Shown piece after piece: positions 16,266 to 24,295 of a stretch of DNA of 28,483 bases. This stretch comes from Pectinatus sp. GTDB lineage: Bacteria; Bacillota; Negativicutes; Selenomonadales; Selenomonadaceae. The position numbers and the translations under genes are program-made. Each line of letters begins with the position of its first letter. The stretch's first letter is position 1. The stretch lies in assembly GCA_020025135.1 (NCBI GenBank), contig JAHHSQ010000019.1, positions 1-28,483 on the forward strand, written 5' to 3'. Below the pieces are notes generated by a model, which had not been told where the DNA came from, searched no databases, and saw only the letters and a program-made list of their open reading frames with translations.

Positions 16266-17027
16266 TTGGCGGACAATATTTTACATTTTAATATTGCAGT
16301 AGGTAAGAATAAACCAGAAACTATTATTAATAAAGCAGCTACTTGCCCTTTTTGTGAATACGTTCATCTCAAAAATATTTTGGCCCGCGAAGGAGAGTTC
16401 ACCCTACTAGAAAATAAATACAATGTCCTATCTGATGCTTACCAACTGGTATTATTGGAGACTCGTTACTGTGGGAAAGATATCCCTGATTACACCAAAG
16501 AGCACCTCCATGCCCTCATCCGGTTTGGCATTCGCCACTGGCTCGCCATGTGGAATAGCAAGCTATATCAGTCAGTTTTATTCTTTAAAAATTATGGATT
16601 TATGTCTGGTGGCACCATGCGTCACCCTCATATGCAGATTATCGGCTTAAAAACTATACCACCTGAAAAACTCTACGAGAAATATAATTTTAGTGGATTA
16701 AATATCGCCGAAAGGAATCAGGTTACTTTTAACATTTCCACAACACCTCTCATCGGCTTTCACGAATTTAATGTGAAAATGAACCTTGATTTGGGTGGTA
16801 TTGACGATTTTGCCGATTTTATTCAAATAGCTGTCCGCTACATAAAAAATCATTACCACCAAAAAGATATTAGCTACAATATATTTTTTTACAAATTATC
16901 GCGACATATCGTAGCCAAAATTATGCCACGTTTTCCTACCTCGCCACTTTTTATCGGTTATGGATTACGCATTTGCCCAGACGATTTAGAAACAGTGCGC
17001 GCAGAAATACGACGCCTTTACTTTTAA
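16266..17027 (+). CDS. GalT-like HIT-superfamily protein (DUF4931-type)
   Basis: 253 residues related to galactose-1-phosphate uridylyltransferase and HIT nucleotidyl hydrolases/transferases. It has a zinc-type CPFC at 27-30 and the active-site signature GGTMRHPHMQIIG, where His120-x-His122-x-Gln124 matches the HxHxQ nucleophile motif. Size and layout resemble the DUF4931 group, whose substrate is not established. It starts at a TTG (16266) with GGGG 9 bases upstream; no better start lies near. Sixty bases separate it from comEA, so the two may be co-transcribed or comEA may have its own promoter. A sugar-nucleotide role is only an inference. Confidence 0.7.
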   Translation: MADNILHFNIAVGKNKPETIINKAATCPFCEYVHLKNILAREGEFTLLENKYNVLSDAYQLVLLETRYCGKDIPDYTKEHLHALIRFGIRHWLAMWNSKLYQSVLFFKNYGFMSGGTMRHPHMQIIGLKTIPPEKLYEKYNFSGLNIAERNQVTFNISTTPLIGFHEFNVKMNLDLGGIDDFADFIQIAVRYIKNHYHQKDISYNIFFYKLSRHIVAKIMPRFPTSPLFIGYGLRICPDDLETVRAEIRRLYF

Positions 17028-17087
17028 AGGACGCCGTTTAATATTATTTTTCAGAATATTCTTTATATTTTATTAAGGAGTGAATAT

Positions 17088-17615
17088 ATGCGCCGGTTCA
17101 TCATCTTCATTATCTTGTTCTTGAGTATTGGCCTTTTTATCAGCAAAACATATCTCTTTTCTCCTCCACCGTCATCACCTTCCCCCCCACCAGAAGGCAA
17201 AATTGTCGTCGCCATCACTGGTGCTGTCAATAAACCAGGTGTTCTAGAATTGCCGGTAAACGCACGTTTAAAGGATGCCATCCAACTCTGCGGTGGCTTA
17301 CAAAGCAATGCCGTATCTCCTAACCTCGCCCAAATCCTAGAGGATGGACAACATATTCATGTGGAACAACACCTAGTTTTACAAACACCTTCTCCCGAAA
17401 AAACTTCTTCCTCCCAAGAACAAAAACGCGTCAATATCAATACTGCAGACCAAAAAACACTTGCCAGTTTGACTGGGATTGGTGAAAAAATGGCGCAACG
17501 CATCATCGAATATCGAGAGCAAAATGGTGCCTTTCAAAATTTAAGTGACCTGCAAAAAGTAAAAGGCATTGGCAAAGCTAAATATCAAAAGCTAGAGGCC
17601 CAAATCACGTTATGA
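17088..17615 (+). CDS. comEA: ComEA, DNA-binding competence protein
   Basis: Membrane-anchored receptor that binds double-stranded DNA at the cell surface and feeds it to ComEC. An N-terminal membrane helix (about 4-23) is followed by a Ser/Pro linker, an SLBB domain (about 37-70, with AITGAVNKPGVLEL), a polar linker, and a C-terminal helix-hairpin-helix pair (about 114-175; VNINTAD, LTGIGEKMAQRIIEYRE, KGIGKAK). The 175 residues are typical. AAGGAG precedes the ATG. The stop overlaps the comEC start (ATGA), indicating translational coupling. Confidence 0.95.
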   Translation: MRRFIIFIILFLSIGLFISKTYLFSPPPSSPSPPPEGKIVVAITGAVNKPGVLELPVNARLKDAIQLCGGLQSNAVSPNLAQILEDGQHIHVEQHLVLQTPSPEKTSSSQEQKRVNINTADQKTLASLTGIGEKMAQRIIEYREQNGAFQNLSDLQKVKGIGKAKYQKLEAQITL

Positions 17616-19993
17616 ACTCCCCACTTTATCTCATAAATTGCACCTTGCTTAGCACCGTTCTCGGTATCTACATCGCCCAATACATCACCTGTTCTTGGGC
17701 TAATCTCCTCTTACTTACATTTATAGTTGGCCTTTGGTGTCTTAGTAAACTCATTAGTAAGAAAGTGCGTCAACTACTCGCCTTCATACTCATCTTTCTT
17801 TTTTCCTTCGCACACCATCAATACTCGCTTGAATTTCCACCCTGTCATAGCTTAGTAGGAAAAGGCACCATATATGGACAAATTATTTCCACACCTAGTC
17901 AAACTAAAATTGACAATGCCTATCTTTGGCGCGCTCAATTCGCTATTTTAAAAAATTCTTGGCATAAACCAGCTGGCAAATGTTATCTCTACTGGAAAAC
18001 AACTGTGCCACATTCTTTTCCCTGTGGCAGTTACCTTTTAGTGCGAGGTAAAGCCTCTCCCCTCAATACCTTCAAAAATACTGGTACCTTCAGCCCCACA
18101 TTCTCATTATACATAAAAAAACTAACTGGAAAATTTTTCGCTCAAACTATCGAGCTCCAACCTCACCAGTCCTCTTTATCCCTATCTTTATGGGCAGAAA
18201 AGGCCCGCCAATATTTTCGTCACAACCTGCAAACAGTTGTTTCTCCAGACGATACAGCTGTCTTATTCGCCCTTCTCTTTGGCGGATACGATGGCATCAA
18301 TCCAGAATTATTACAAGAATTTAGCACTATCGGCCTCATTCACATTCTCTCCGTTTCCGGCTCGCACATCGCACTCTTCATCTATATATTTCATACTATC
18401 GGCCAAAAATTATCTTTATCTACCCCCTTTCTCTTCACTTGTTTTGTCCTTTTTATCCTTTTTTATCTTTTTCTTGCCGAATTTTCTGCCCCCATTATTC
18501 GCGCTGCCTTGACCGGAGTTTTGACCTATCTAGCTCAAATAGTCAAACGTCAAAACAATGCCCCCTATCTTCTGTCCTTGATATGCTGGCTTTTCTTACT
18601 CGCCAATTCCCATTACCTTTTCGATGTTTCTTTCCAGCTCTCCTTTAGCGCTACCGCTGGTCTCATTTATTTTCTATCGCCCTTACAACGCTTTTTGAAA
18701 CTATATCTACCAAATTTTTTAGCACTTTCTCTCGTGGCCACCATTTCAGCACAAGTACTAGCACTGCCTTTTATGGCCTGGTATTTTCAAGCACTTTCTC
18801 CCATTTCCTTGCTCAGCAATTTATTATTAGTACCGCCCCTCGAGCTGATTATCAGCCTACTATTGTGTGGTTTTTTCTTACAATACATCTCTCTCCCCCT
18901 AGCCAAGATACTCTTTATTGGCCTCAGCCTAATTTGGGGTGTAGTACAAGAGTTAAGCCATTTACTAGCTACTATTCCTGGTGCCTCTCTCTCCATCTCC
19001 CCATTCTCAAGTGGAGAATTAGGCGCCTATCTAATTTTTTTGGCTACACTTCTCTTTCCAGCCTTCCGACCTAAGCTCCTTTCCCTATATAATAAGAAAA
19101 AAACTGTCATTTTATTAATATTTTTATTTTACATTAGTTTTAGCATCTATTACCGCCCGCTGGAAATTCACTTTATCGATGTCGGGCAAGGCGATTCGGC
19201 CCTCATCATCACCCCCAAGCGCCAGGCCATTTTGATTGACACTGGTGGTTTAATAAAAAGCAATCTCGACATCGGGGAAAAAGTTCTCCTTCCCTACCTT
19301 AAACACCAAAACATCCATCGCCTGGAGGCCGTTTTTCTCTCTCATTCTCATTACGACCATATCGGTGGTTGCAAAGCACTCTTCAAAAAATTTTCGCCGC
19401 GCTATATTTTTATCGGACCCGAACCACCAGAGTTATATCGACAAGCTTGGCATATGACAGCAGAAGACTTTATCAAGCTTCCCCTCATCCCACTACAAAT
19501 AGGTGATAAATTTACCTTAAATGGAGTGAACATAGAAACGTTACACCTCGGCCAATTTATTCCAGGCGATGCTAATACAGCTTCCCTTGTTCTACGCCTC
19601 TCTTATCAAGGTTTTTCTGCTCTCTTTACCGGAGATATTCCTGACAAAGAAGAGCAAAAATTATTAAAAAATTATCCCCATATTCCCTGTCACATACTCA
19701 AAGTTGCTCACCATGGCTCCAAAACGTCCTCTTCTTCGGCCTTTTTAAATGCCACCAGACCAGTTTTTAGTATCATCTCTTCCGGAACAGGCAATCGCTA
19801 CCATCATCCCTCTCTAGAAACACTCCAACGCCTTACACCTTCTACTATCTATCGCACTGACCAACACGGTGCGATAGTTTGCCGTATTTTCGCCAATAGA
19901 TACCATATTAGTACTTATTGCCCCCAGCGCTGCGATATCTGGAGCTGGAGTAAAAATTATTTACGCTGGCATAAATTGACAAGCATTATATAA
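17612..19993 (+). CDS. comEC: ComEC/Rec2 DNA-uptake channel
   Basis: Forms the inner-membrane channel that admits single-stranded DNA during transformation. 793 residues: an N-terminal soluble domain between membrane helices, the Competence domain with many helices (about 215-510, including HILSVSGSHIAL), and a C-terminal metallo-beta-lactamase-like domain (about 520 onward) with DVGQGDSALI, HSHYDHIGG, FTGDIP and VAHHGS, i.e. the metal-binding residues are kept. It overlaps comEA by 4 bases and precedes holA by 42 bases, the common comEA-comEC-holA order. All motifs are present and the frame is intact, so uptake competence is plausible. Confidence 0.95.
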   Translation: MNSPLYLINCTLLSTVLGIYIAQYITCSWANLLLLTFIVGLWCLSKLISKKVRQLLAFILIFLFSFAHHQYSLEFPPCHSLVGKGTIYGQIISTPSQTKIDNAYLWRAQFAILKNSWHKPAGKCYLYWKTTVPHSFPCGSYLLVRGKASPLNTFKNTGTFSPTFSLYIKKLTGKFFAQTIELQPHQSSLSLSLWAEKARQYFRHNLQTVVSPDDTAVLFALLFGGYDGINPELLQEFSTIGLIHILSVSGSHIALFIYIFHTIGQKLSLSTPFLFTCFVLFILFYLFLAEFSAPIIRAALTGVLTYLAQIVKRQNNAPYLLSLICWLFLLANSHYLFDVSFQLSFSATAGLIYFLSPLQRFLKLYLPNFLALSLVATISAQVLALPFMAWYFQALSPISLLSNLLLVPPLELIISLLLCGFFLQYISLPLAKILFIGLSLIWGVVQELSHLLATIPGASLSISPFSSGELGAYLIFLATLLFPAFRPKLLSLYNKKKTVILLIFLFYISFSIYYRPLEIHFIDVGQGDSALIITPKRQAILIDTGGLIKSNLDIGEKVLLPYLKHQNIHRLEAVFLSHSHYDHIGGCKALFKKFSPRYIFIGPEPPELYRQAWHMTAEDFIKLPLIPLQIGDKFTLNGVNIETLHLGQFIPGDANTASLVLRLSYQGFSALFTGDIPDKEEQKLLKNYPHIPCHILKVAHHGSKTSSSSAFLNATRPVFSIISSGTGNRYHHPSLETLQRLTPSTIYRTDQHGAIVCRIFANRYHISTYCPQRCDIWSWSKNYLRWHKLTSII

Positions 19994-20035
19994 TAAACTA
20001 CATAAATTAAATTGTATACAATGCGAGGAATAGCC

Positions 20036-21046
20036 ATGCTTTCTTATCATGAGGCCATCAAAAACCCACTCTCTTCTGCTTATCTCATTTGTAGTGAAGA
20101 TGAGTATCTAACTCACAGCCTCCTCCAAAACCTAAATCAACGTTCTTCTCCTCAACCAGATGATATTGCTACTTTTCAATACGATGATTCGACAACCTGG
20201 GGGGAAATCAAAAATACTTGCCTGTCTCTGCCTTTTTTTTACCAAAAAAATTTTATCATTTTAAAAAAACCTAAACTTTTACAAGTAAAATATAAAGCTT
20301 TTCAAAAGGAACTAGAAAATTTGCTGCCAGAGTTGCCAAATTTTAGTACACTCATCTGTCTTATCGACCCACCAACTAACAAACGCACTCTCGCCAATTC
20401 TCCTTTGGGCAAAGCCTTCCAAAAAAATGGACAAATCGTCTATATCGACAAGGTGCGCTACTACAATTTGGACTGGTGGCTACAAGCCGAACTGCAAAAG
20501 CACCATAAAAAACTCCAATCCGAGGCTAGGGACTATCTCATTTTCTACCTTTCGCTCATGCCAGCAATTTCTTTGGGATTTCTCGCACAAGAAATCGCCA
20601 AATTGGCCCTTTTTACTAACAATCAATTTATTAGTAAAGAAGATTTAATGGCCTCCTTTTCTGCAGTGCCAGCAATTTCTCAATTTGCCATCACGGAATA
20701 CTTAGGAGAAAAAAACAGTGTCAAGAGCTTCCTCTGCCTCAAGGAATTGCGGCAAAATCATGTCTCTGAATTGAATATTTTTATCGTCATCCAAAGTTAT
20801 TTACATAAAATTTGGCAAATAAAAATATACCAACAAGAACGATTATCTCCTACGGAAATAGCCCAAAAATTGCATCTTCCACCATTCATCGTCAAAAAAG
20901 AATTGCAAAAAGTACAAGGCTTTTCTCTTACCAGCCTCTATAAGCTAATCGATATCTGTGCGGAGCTAGATTATAAATTAAAAACCGGTACAGCACACTA
21001 TGTAGATATCGATAAATTAGTTCTGACCATCTGCCAAACGGCTTGA
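20036..21046 (+). CDS. holA: DNA polymerase III delta subunit
   Basis: Clamp-loader subunit that opens the sliding clamp. From the ATG at 20036 it has 336 residues, the normal HolA size, and begins MLSYHEAIKN...AYLICSEDEYL, matching the family's N-terminal fold. It includes the sensor and C-terminal helical region (about 210-336). The frame can open earlier (TTG 20012, ATG 20021), but CGAGGA sits 6 bases before ATG 20036, which decides the start. The TGA stop (21044-21046) lies within the -35 hexamer of the following tRNA promoter. Confidence 0.88.
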   Translation: MLSYHEAIKNPLSSAYLICSEDEYLTHSLLQNLNQRSSPQPDDIATFQYDDSTTWGEIKNTCLSLPFFYQKNFIILKKPKLLQVKYKAFQKELENLLPELPNFSTLICLIDPPTNKRTLANSPLGKAFQKNGQIVYIDKVRYYNLDWWLQAELQKHHKKLQSEARDYLIFYLSLMPAISLGFLAQEIAKLALFTNNQFISKEDLMASFSAVPAISQFAITEYLGEKNSVKSFLCLKELRQNHVSELNIFIVIQSYLHKIWQIKIYQQERLSPTEIAQKLHLPPFIVKKELQKVQGFSLTSLYKLIDICAELDYKLKTGTAHYVDIDKLVLTICQTA

Positions 21047-21071
21047 CAAAACAGTCTTTTTTTCTTATAAT
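21043..21071 (+). promoter_or_regulatory. Perfect consensus promoter of tRNA-Pro
   Basis: TTGACA (21043-21048), a 17-bp spacer, and TATAAT (21066-21071), an exact match to the vegetative consensus. The -35 contains the holA stop codon. Transcription should start about 8-10 bases before the tRNA. Confidence 0.93.
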
Positions 21072-21086
21072 GATTGTTGATATATT

Positions 21087-21163
21087 CGGGACGTGGCTCA
21101 GCTTGGTAGAGCACTACCTTGGGGTGGTAGGGGTCGCTGGTTCAAATCCAGTCGTTCCGACCA
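21087..21163 (+). tRNA. tRNA-Pro (anticodon GGG)
   Basis: A 77-base cloverleaf. The acceptor CGGGACG pairs with CGTTCCG, with one G-T pair. The anticodon stem CTACC/GGTAG encloses the loop TTGGGGT, giving anticodon GGG. The T-loop is TTCAAAT, and the CCA end is encoded at 21161-21163. It reads CCC and CCU codons. It is a single-gene transcript with its own promoter and terminator. Confidence 0.97.
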
Positions 21164-21187
21164 TTAGATAATAAATATTTAGTATAT

Positions 21188-21228
21188 AGGGTGCTAAAGA
21201 TTAATACTCTTTAGCGCTCTATTTTTTT
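21188..21228 (+). terminator. Terminator of the tRNA-Pro transcript
   Basis: A 13-bp stem with two G-T pairs (21188-21200 with 21208-21220) and a 7-base loop, followed by a run of seven T's (21222-21228). Confidence 0.92.
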
Positions 21229-21257
21229 GTTGAAATGGGTCTACACACTCTCTTATT

Positions 21258-21286
21258 TTGAAAAGTATAGGCAATCCTAGTATAAT
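21258..21286 (+). promoter_or_regulatory. Promoter of the tetrapyrrole operon
   Basis: TTGAAA (21258-21263, 4/6), a 17-bp spacer, and TATAAT (21281-21286). Transcription should start near 21293, giving a leader of about 70 bases before the first gene. That is too short for a cobalamin riboswitch. Confidence 0.78.
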
Positions 21287-21363
21287 AGCAACAGAAATAT
21301 CCAGCTCAAAGAATAAAAAACTAATTGTTTTACTTTTTATATCTAAATAACTTAGGTAATCAT

Positions 21364-22002
21364 ATGTATCCGATAAATTTAATCTTAGATAATAAACCTT
21401 GCCTAGTTTTAGGTGGTGGCAAAGTCGCAGCCCGCAAAGTTCGCTTTCTCTTACAGGCTAAAGCTACCGTGACCGTCATTGCTCCTCAACTGGGAGAAGA
21501 GTTAACAAAAATATATGCCATAAATAAATTCACATGGCTAGCGAGAAAATACCAATTTGGCGATATGCGAGAATTTTTTCTCGCTATCTGTGCTACTAAT
21601 GACAAACAATGCCATATTTTAGCCGCCAAAGAAGCTAAAGAACAAAAAGTCCTTTTAAATGTTACAGACACTCCGTCCTTAGGCGATTTTACCCTACCAG
21701 CCGTCTATCGGCAAAAAGACTTTCTTTTGACCGTTTCTACAAATGGACATAGTCCCGCCTTTGCCAGAGAGTTACGCGATGAAATAGCTATTTTCCTCGG
21801 CCAACACCGCGCTAATTTCATCCCTTTACTGCAGCAATTACGACAAGAAGCGAAGCAAAAATTTACCTCTTCAAGAGCGCGAGAGACATTTTGGCGTACT
21901 GCTTTTACGCCTGAAATACATGCCCTCATCGAACAAGGCCATTTAAAGGAGGCTGAAAATAAAATCCGTCATGCAATTGATAATTTTAGGTTTAAACCAT
22001 AA
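21364..22002 (+). CDS. Precorrin-2 dehydrogenase (sirohydrochlorin-forming)
   Basis: Oxidises precorrin-2 to sirohydrochlorin with NAD. A Met8p/CysG-N-type protein of 212 residues from the ATG at 21364. It opens with MYPINLILDNKPCLVLGGGKVAARKV, the NAD-binding Rossmann glycine motif GGGKVA, and has the conserved DFTLPAVYRQ region further on. The frame also runs up to a TTG at 21325, but the ATG with an upstream AGGT fits the family start. Its last 32 bases overlap hemA, so the two are translationally coupled. It may also insert metal, as some relatives do; that cannot be told here. Confidence 0.88.
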   Translation: MYPINLILDNKPCLVLGGGKVAARKVRFLLQAKATVTVIAPQLGEELTKIYAINKFTWLARKYQFGDMREFFLAICATNDKQCHILAAKEAKEQKVLLNVTDTPSLGDFTLPAVYRQKDFLLTVSTNGHSPAFARELRDEIAIFLGQHRANFIPLLQQLRQEAKQKFTSSRARETFWRTAFTPEIHALIEQGHLKEAENKIRHAIDNFRFKP

Positions 22003-23296
22003 AACTGCTCCTCTTTCTTTAAGGGAGGCTTTTGCCTTATCTAAAGATGATATCGAGACAGTGCTCTATCATCTAGACACCCACCCATTTATTATGGAAA
22101 CGGTCTTATTATCGACCTGCAATCGCACAGAATTATATGCCGTCTTGAGAGAAAACAGCGATTTTCCGCAACTTTTAGAATTCTTTTTCTCCCTCGCCCC
22201 TAAATTAAAGGAACATACTAATGATATTATGCCTTACATATATAAATATCAGGGCCAAGAGTGCATAGAACATCTCTTTTCCGTTGCCTCTAGTTTGGAT
22301 TCACTTGTTCTCGGCGAAAGTCAAATTATCAGTCAAGTAAAAAAAGCTTACGCACTCGCCAAAGAAAGTGGAGCCACCGGCACTATTTTAAACCTTCTCT
22401 TTAATCGCGCCGTAGCTACTGGCAAGAGAGTACGCTCAGAAACGCTCATTTCCCATAGTGCCGTATCTGTCAGCTATGCTGCCGTAGAATTATTGAAAAA
22501 ATATTTTGCTCCTGCCGATTTTAAACGCGCACAAGTGCTTATCTGTGGAGCTGGAGAAACCGCTGAACTGACCATCAAAAACCTCACCGCCCAAGGCGTG
22601 GAAAAACTTTATATTGCCAATCGACATCTCAACAAAGCAGAAATTTTGGCACAAAAATTCAATGGTACTGCTATTCCCTTCCAAGACGCCTTTTCTCTTT
22701 CTGGCATCAATATCGTCATCACCTCTACCGGTGCTCCACATTTTGTAGTCACACCAGAAAATGCCACAGAATTGTGCCAGCATAATCCACAGGGTAAAAT
22801 CTTCTTTATCGACATCGCTGTACCTCGCGACGTCGACCCCGACATCACAAAACGCGATAATATCGTTGTCTACAATATCGATGACTTGCAGTCTGTCGTC
22901 TCCCTAAATCGCCAAAAACGTCAGCTCGAAGCTATCAAAGCCAAACAAATTATCGCTGAAGAAACAAAGCGACTCTTGGAAAAATTTCGCTACCTATCTG
23001 CAAGACCAAGCATGGTACAGTTGAGTGAAAAGGCGGAGCGTATCCGCAAGAGAGAAGTAAAACGAGCCATGCACAAACTGGAAAATCTCAATTCTAACGA
23101 AAAAAAATCCGTCGAACAACTCTCTAAAATGCTTGTCCGAAAATTATTACGCGAACCGATGGTTGCCATGACGTCTAGCGTTGGCACTGATGAGGAAGGC
23201 CCTATACAAAGTGCTGTCCGCACGCTTTTTTCCTTAGAAATGCCTCCTAATACTTCAGATATTTACCCACCATCCAAACAACATGATAAAATATAA
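21971..23296 (+). CDS. hemA: Glutamyl-tRNA reductase
   Basis: First step of C5-pathway tetrapyrrole synthesis: reduces Glu-tRNA to glutamate-1-semialdehyde with NADPH. 441 residues with the catalytic Cys50 in LSTCNRTELYAV, the substrate-binding GLNHKTAP near the N-terminus, LVLGESQIISQVK, the nucleotide-binding GAGETAEL, and a C-terminal dimerisation region. It starts at ATG 21971 inside the preceding gene; the nearest ribosome binding site (AAGGAGG) is 18 bases away, so translation probably depends on the upstream gene. Confidence 0.96.
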   Translation: MQLIILGLNHKTAPLSLREAFALSKDDIETVLYHLDTHPFIMETVLLSTCNRTELYAVLRENSDFPQLLEFFFSLAPKLKEHTNDIMPYIYKYQGQECIEHLFSVASSLDSLVLGESQIISQVKKAYALAKESGATGTILNLLFNRAVATGKRVRSETLISHSAVSVSYAAVELLKKYFAPADFKRAQVLICGAGETAELTIKNLTAQGVEKLYIANRHLNKAEILAQKFNGTAIPFQDAFSLSGINIVITSTGAPHFVVTPENATELCQHNPQGKIFFIDIAVPRDVDPDITKRDNIVVYNIDDLQSVVSLNRQKRQLEAIKAKQIIAEETKRLLEKFRYLSARPSMVQLSEKAERIRKREVKRAMHKLENLNSNEKKSVEQLSKMLVRKLLREPMVAMTSSVGTDEEGPIQSAVRTLFSLEMPPNTSDIYPPSKQHDKI

Positions 23297-23347
23297 TTTC
23301 GAAAGAAGGTGTATTAGCTGGGCGCAGATGCCTGATGCTATCCCCCT

Positions 23348-24274
23348 ATGTGCAAAGAGTCTATCGTCATCGGCACCAGAGGCAGTAAATTGGCCCTTTG
23401 GCAAGCTGAATACGTTGCTAAACAATTAAAACTATACCATCCTAATTTAACAATACAGCTCGTTAAAATGAAGACAAGTGGAGACAAATTTTTACATTTA
23501 CCATTAGCTAATATTGGGGGAAAGGGCCTCTTCACCAAAGAATTGGAACGAGCTCTTCTCAGTGGCGACATCGACATCGCTGTGCACAGTTTAAAGGATG
23601 TACCGACCACATTACCGAATGGATTAGGCCTTCTAGCAATGTTAAAGCGAGGTAATCCTGCTGACATTTTCGTCAGTGAGCACTACAGCAATTTAATTGA
23701 ATTACCGTCACAAGCTATTGTCGGCACTTCTAGCCTACGTCGGCAAGCACAGATTTTACATATCCGCCCTGACCTACGCATTCTAAATATTCGTGGCAAT
23801 GTCAATACGCGCCTAGATGCTCTGCATGCTGGGCGGTGTACCGCTTTAATCTTAGCTGCGGCTGGATTAGAACGTCTCAATTTGAACCCGCCTTTTACCC
23901 AGCCATTCGCACCTAAAGACTTTTTGCCAGCGGTGGGACAAGGCATTCTAGCGGTAGAGGGGCGCCTCCAAGACGCCAAAATACAAAACTTACTCAAGCC
24001 TTTACAAGATAGGGAAACTGCCATATGTGCCACGGCAGAGCGTGCTTTTCTAAAAGCGGTCGATGGAAGTTGTCGTATTCCAGTAGCTGCACATGCCAAC
24101 ATAGCCAATAATAATATAATATTAGAAGCATTAATTGCCGATATACAAGGCAAAAAAATTGTACGCGACAAACTCCAAGCCACCATTGACCATGCCGAAA
24201 TTCTCGGTCAGAAGCTAGCTGAAATACTTTTAAGCCGCGGCGGAACAAAAATTTTATCTTCCCTCTTAGCATAG
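23348..24274 (+). CDS. hemC: Hydroxymethylbilane synthase (porphobilinogen deaminase)
   Basis: Polymerises four porphobilinogens to hydroxymethylbilane. 308 residues with IGTRGSKLALWQA (8-20), the catalytic-region HSLKDVPT (80-87), and the dipyrromethane cofactor Cys242 in VDGSCRIPV. The ATG at 23348 fits the family start, and an in-frame stop lies 15 bases upstream, so the start cannot be earlier. No Shine-Dalgarno sequence is visible in the 15 bases before it. The gap from hemA is 51 bases. Confidence 0.95.
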   Translation: MCKESIVIGTRGSKLALWQAEYVAKQLKLYHPNLTIQLVKMKTSGDKFLHLPLANIGGKGLFTKELERALLSGDIDIAVHSLKDVPTTLPNGLGLLAMLKRGNPADIFVSEHYSNLIELPSQAIVGTSSLRRQAQILHIRPDLRILNIRGNVNTRLDALHAGRCTALILAAAGLERLNLNPPFTQPFAPKDFLPAVGQGILAVEGRLQDAKIQNLLKPLQDRETAICATAERAFLKAVDGSCRIPVAAHANIANNNIILEALIADIQGKKIVRDKLQATIDHAEILGQKLAEILLSRGGTKILSSLLA

Positions 24275-24295
24275 AAAGGAGAAGCTTTAATTTTG

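Noticed and set aside
16094..16276. A 60-codon - strand frame in the divergent promoter region
   Set aside because: It overlaps the GalT-like start and its leader, has no credible ribosome binding site, and shows no recognisable domain.
21230..21363. Cobalamin riboswitch upstream of the hem operon
   Set aside because: The predicted leader is only about 70 bases, and no B12-box sequence (GCCACTG) is visible.
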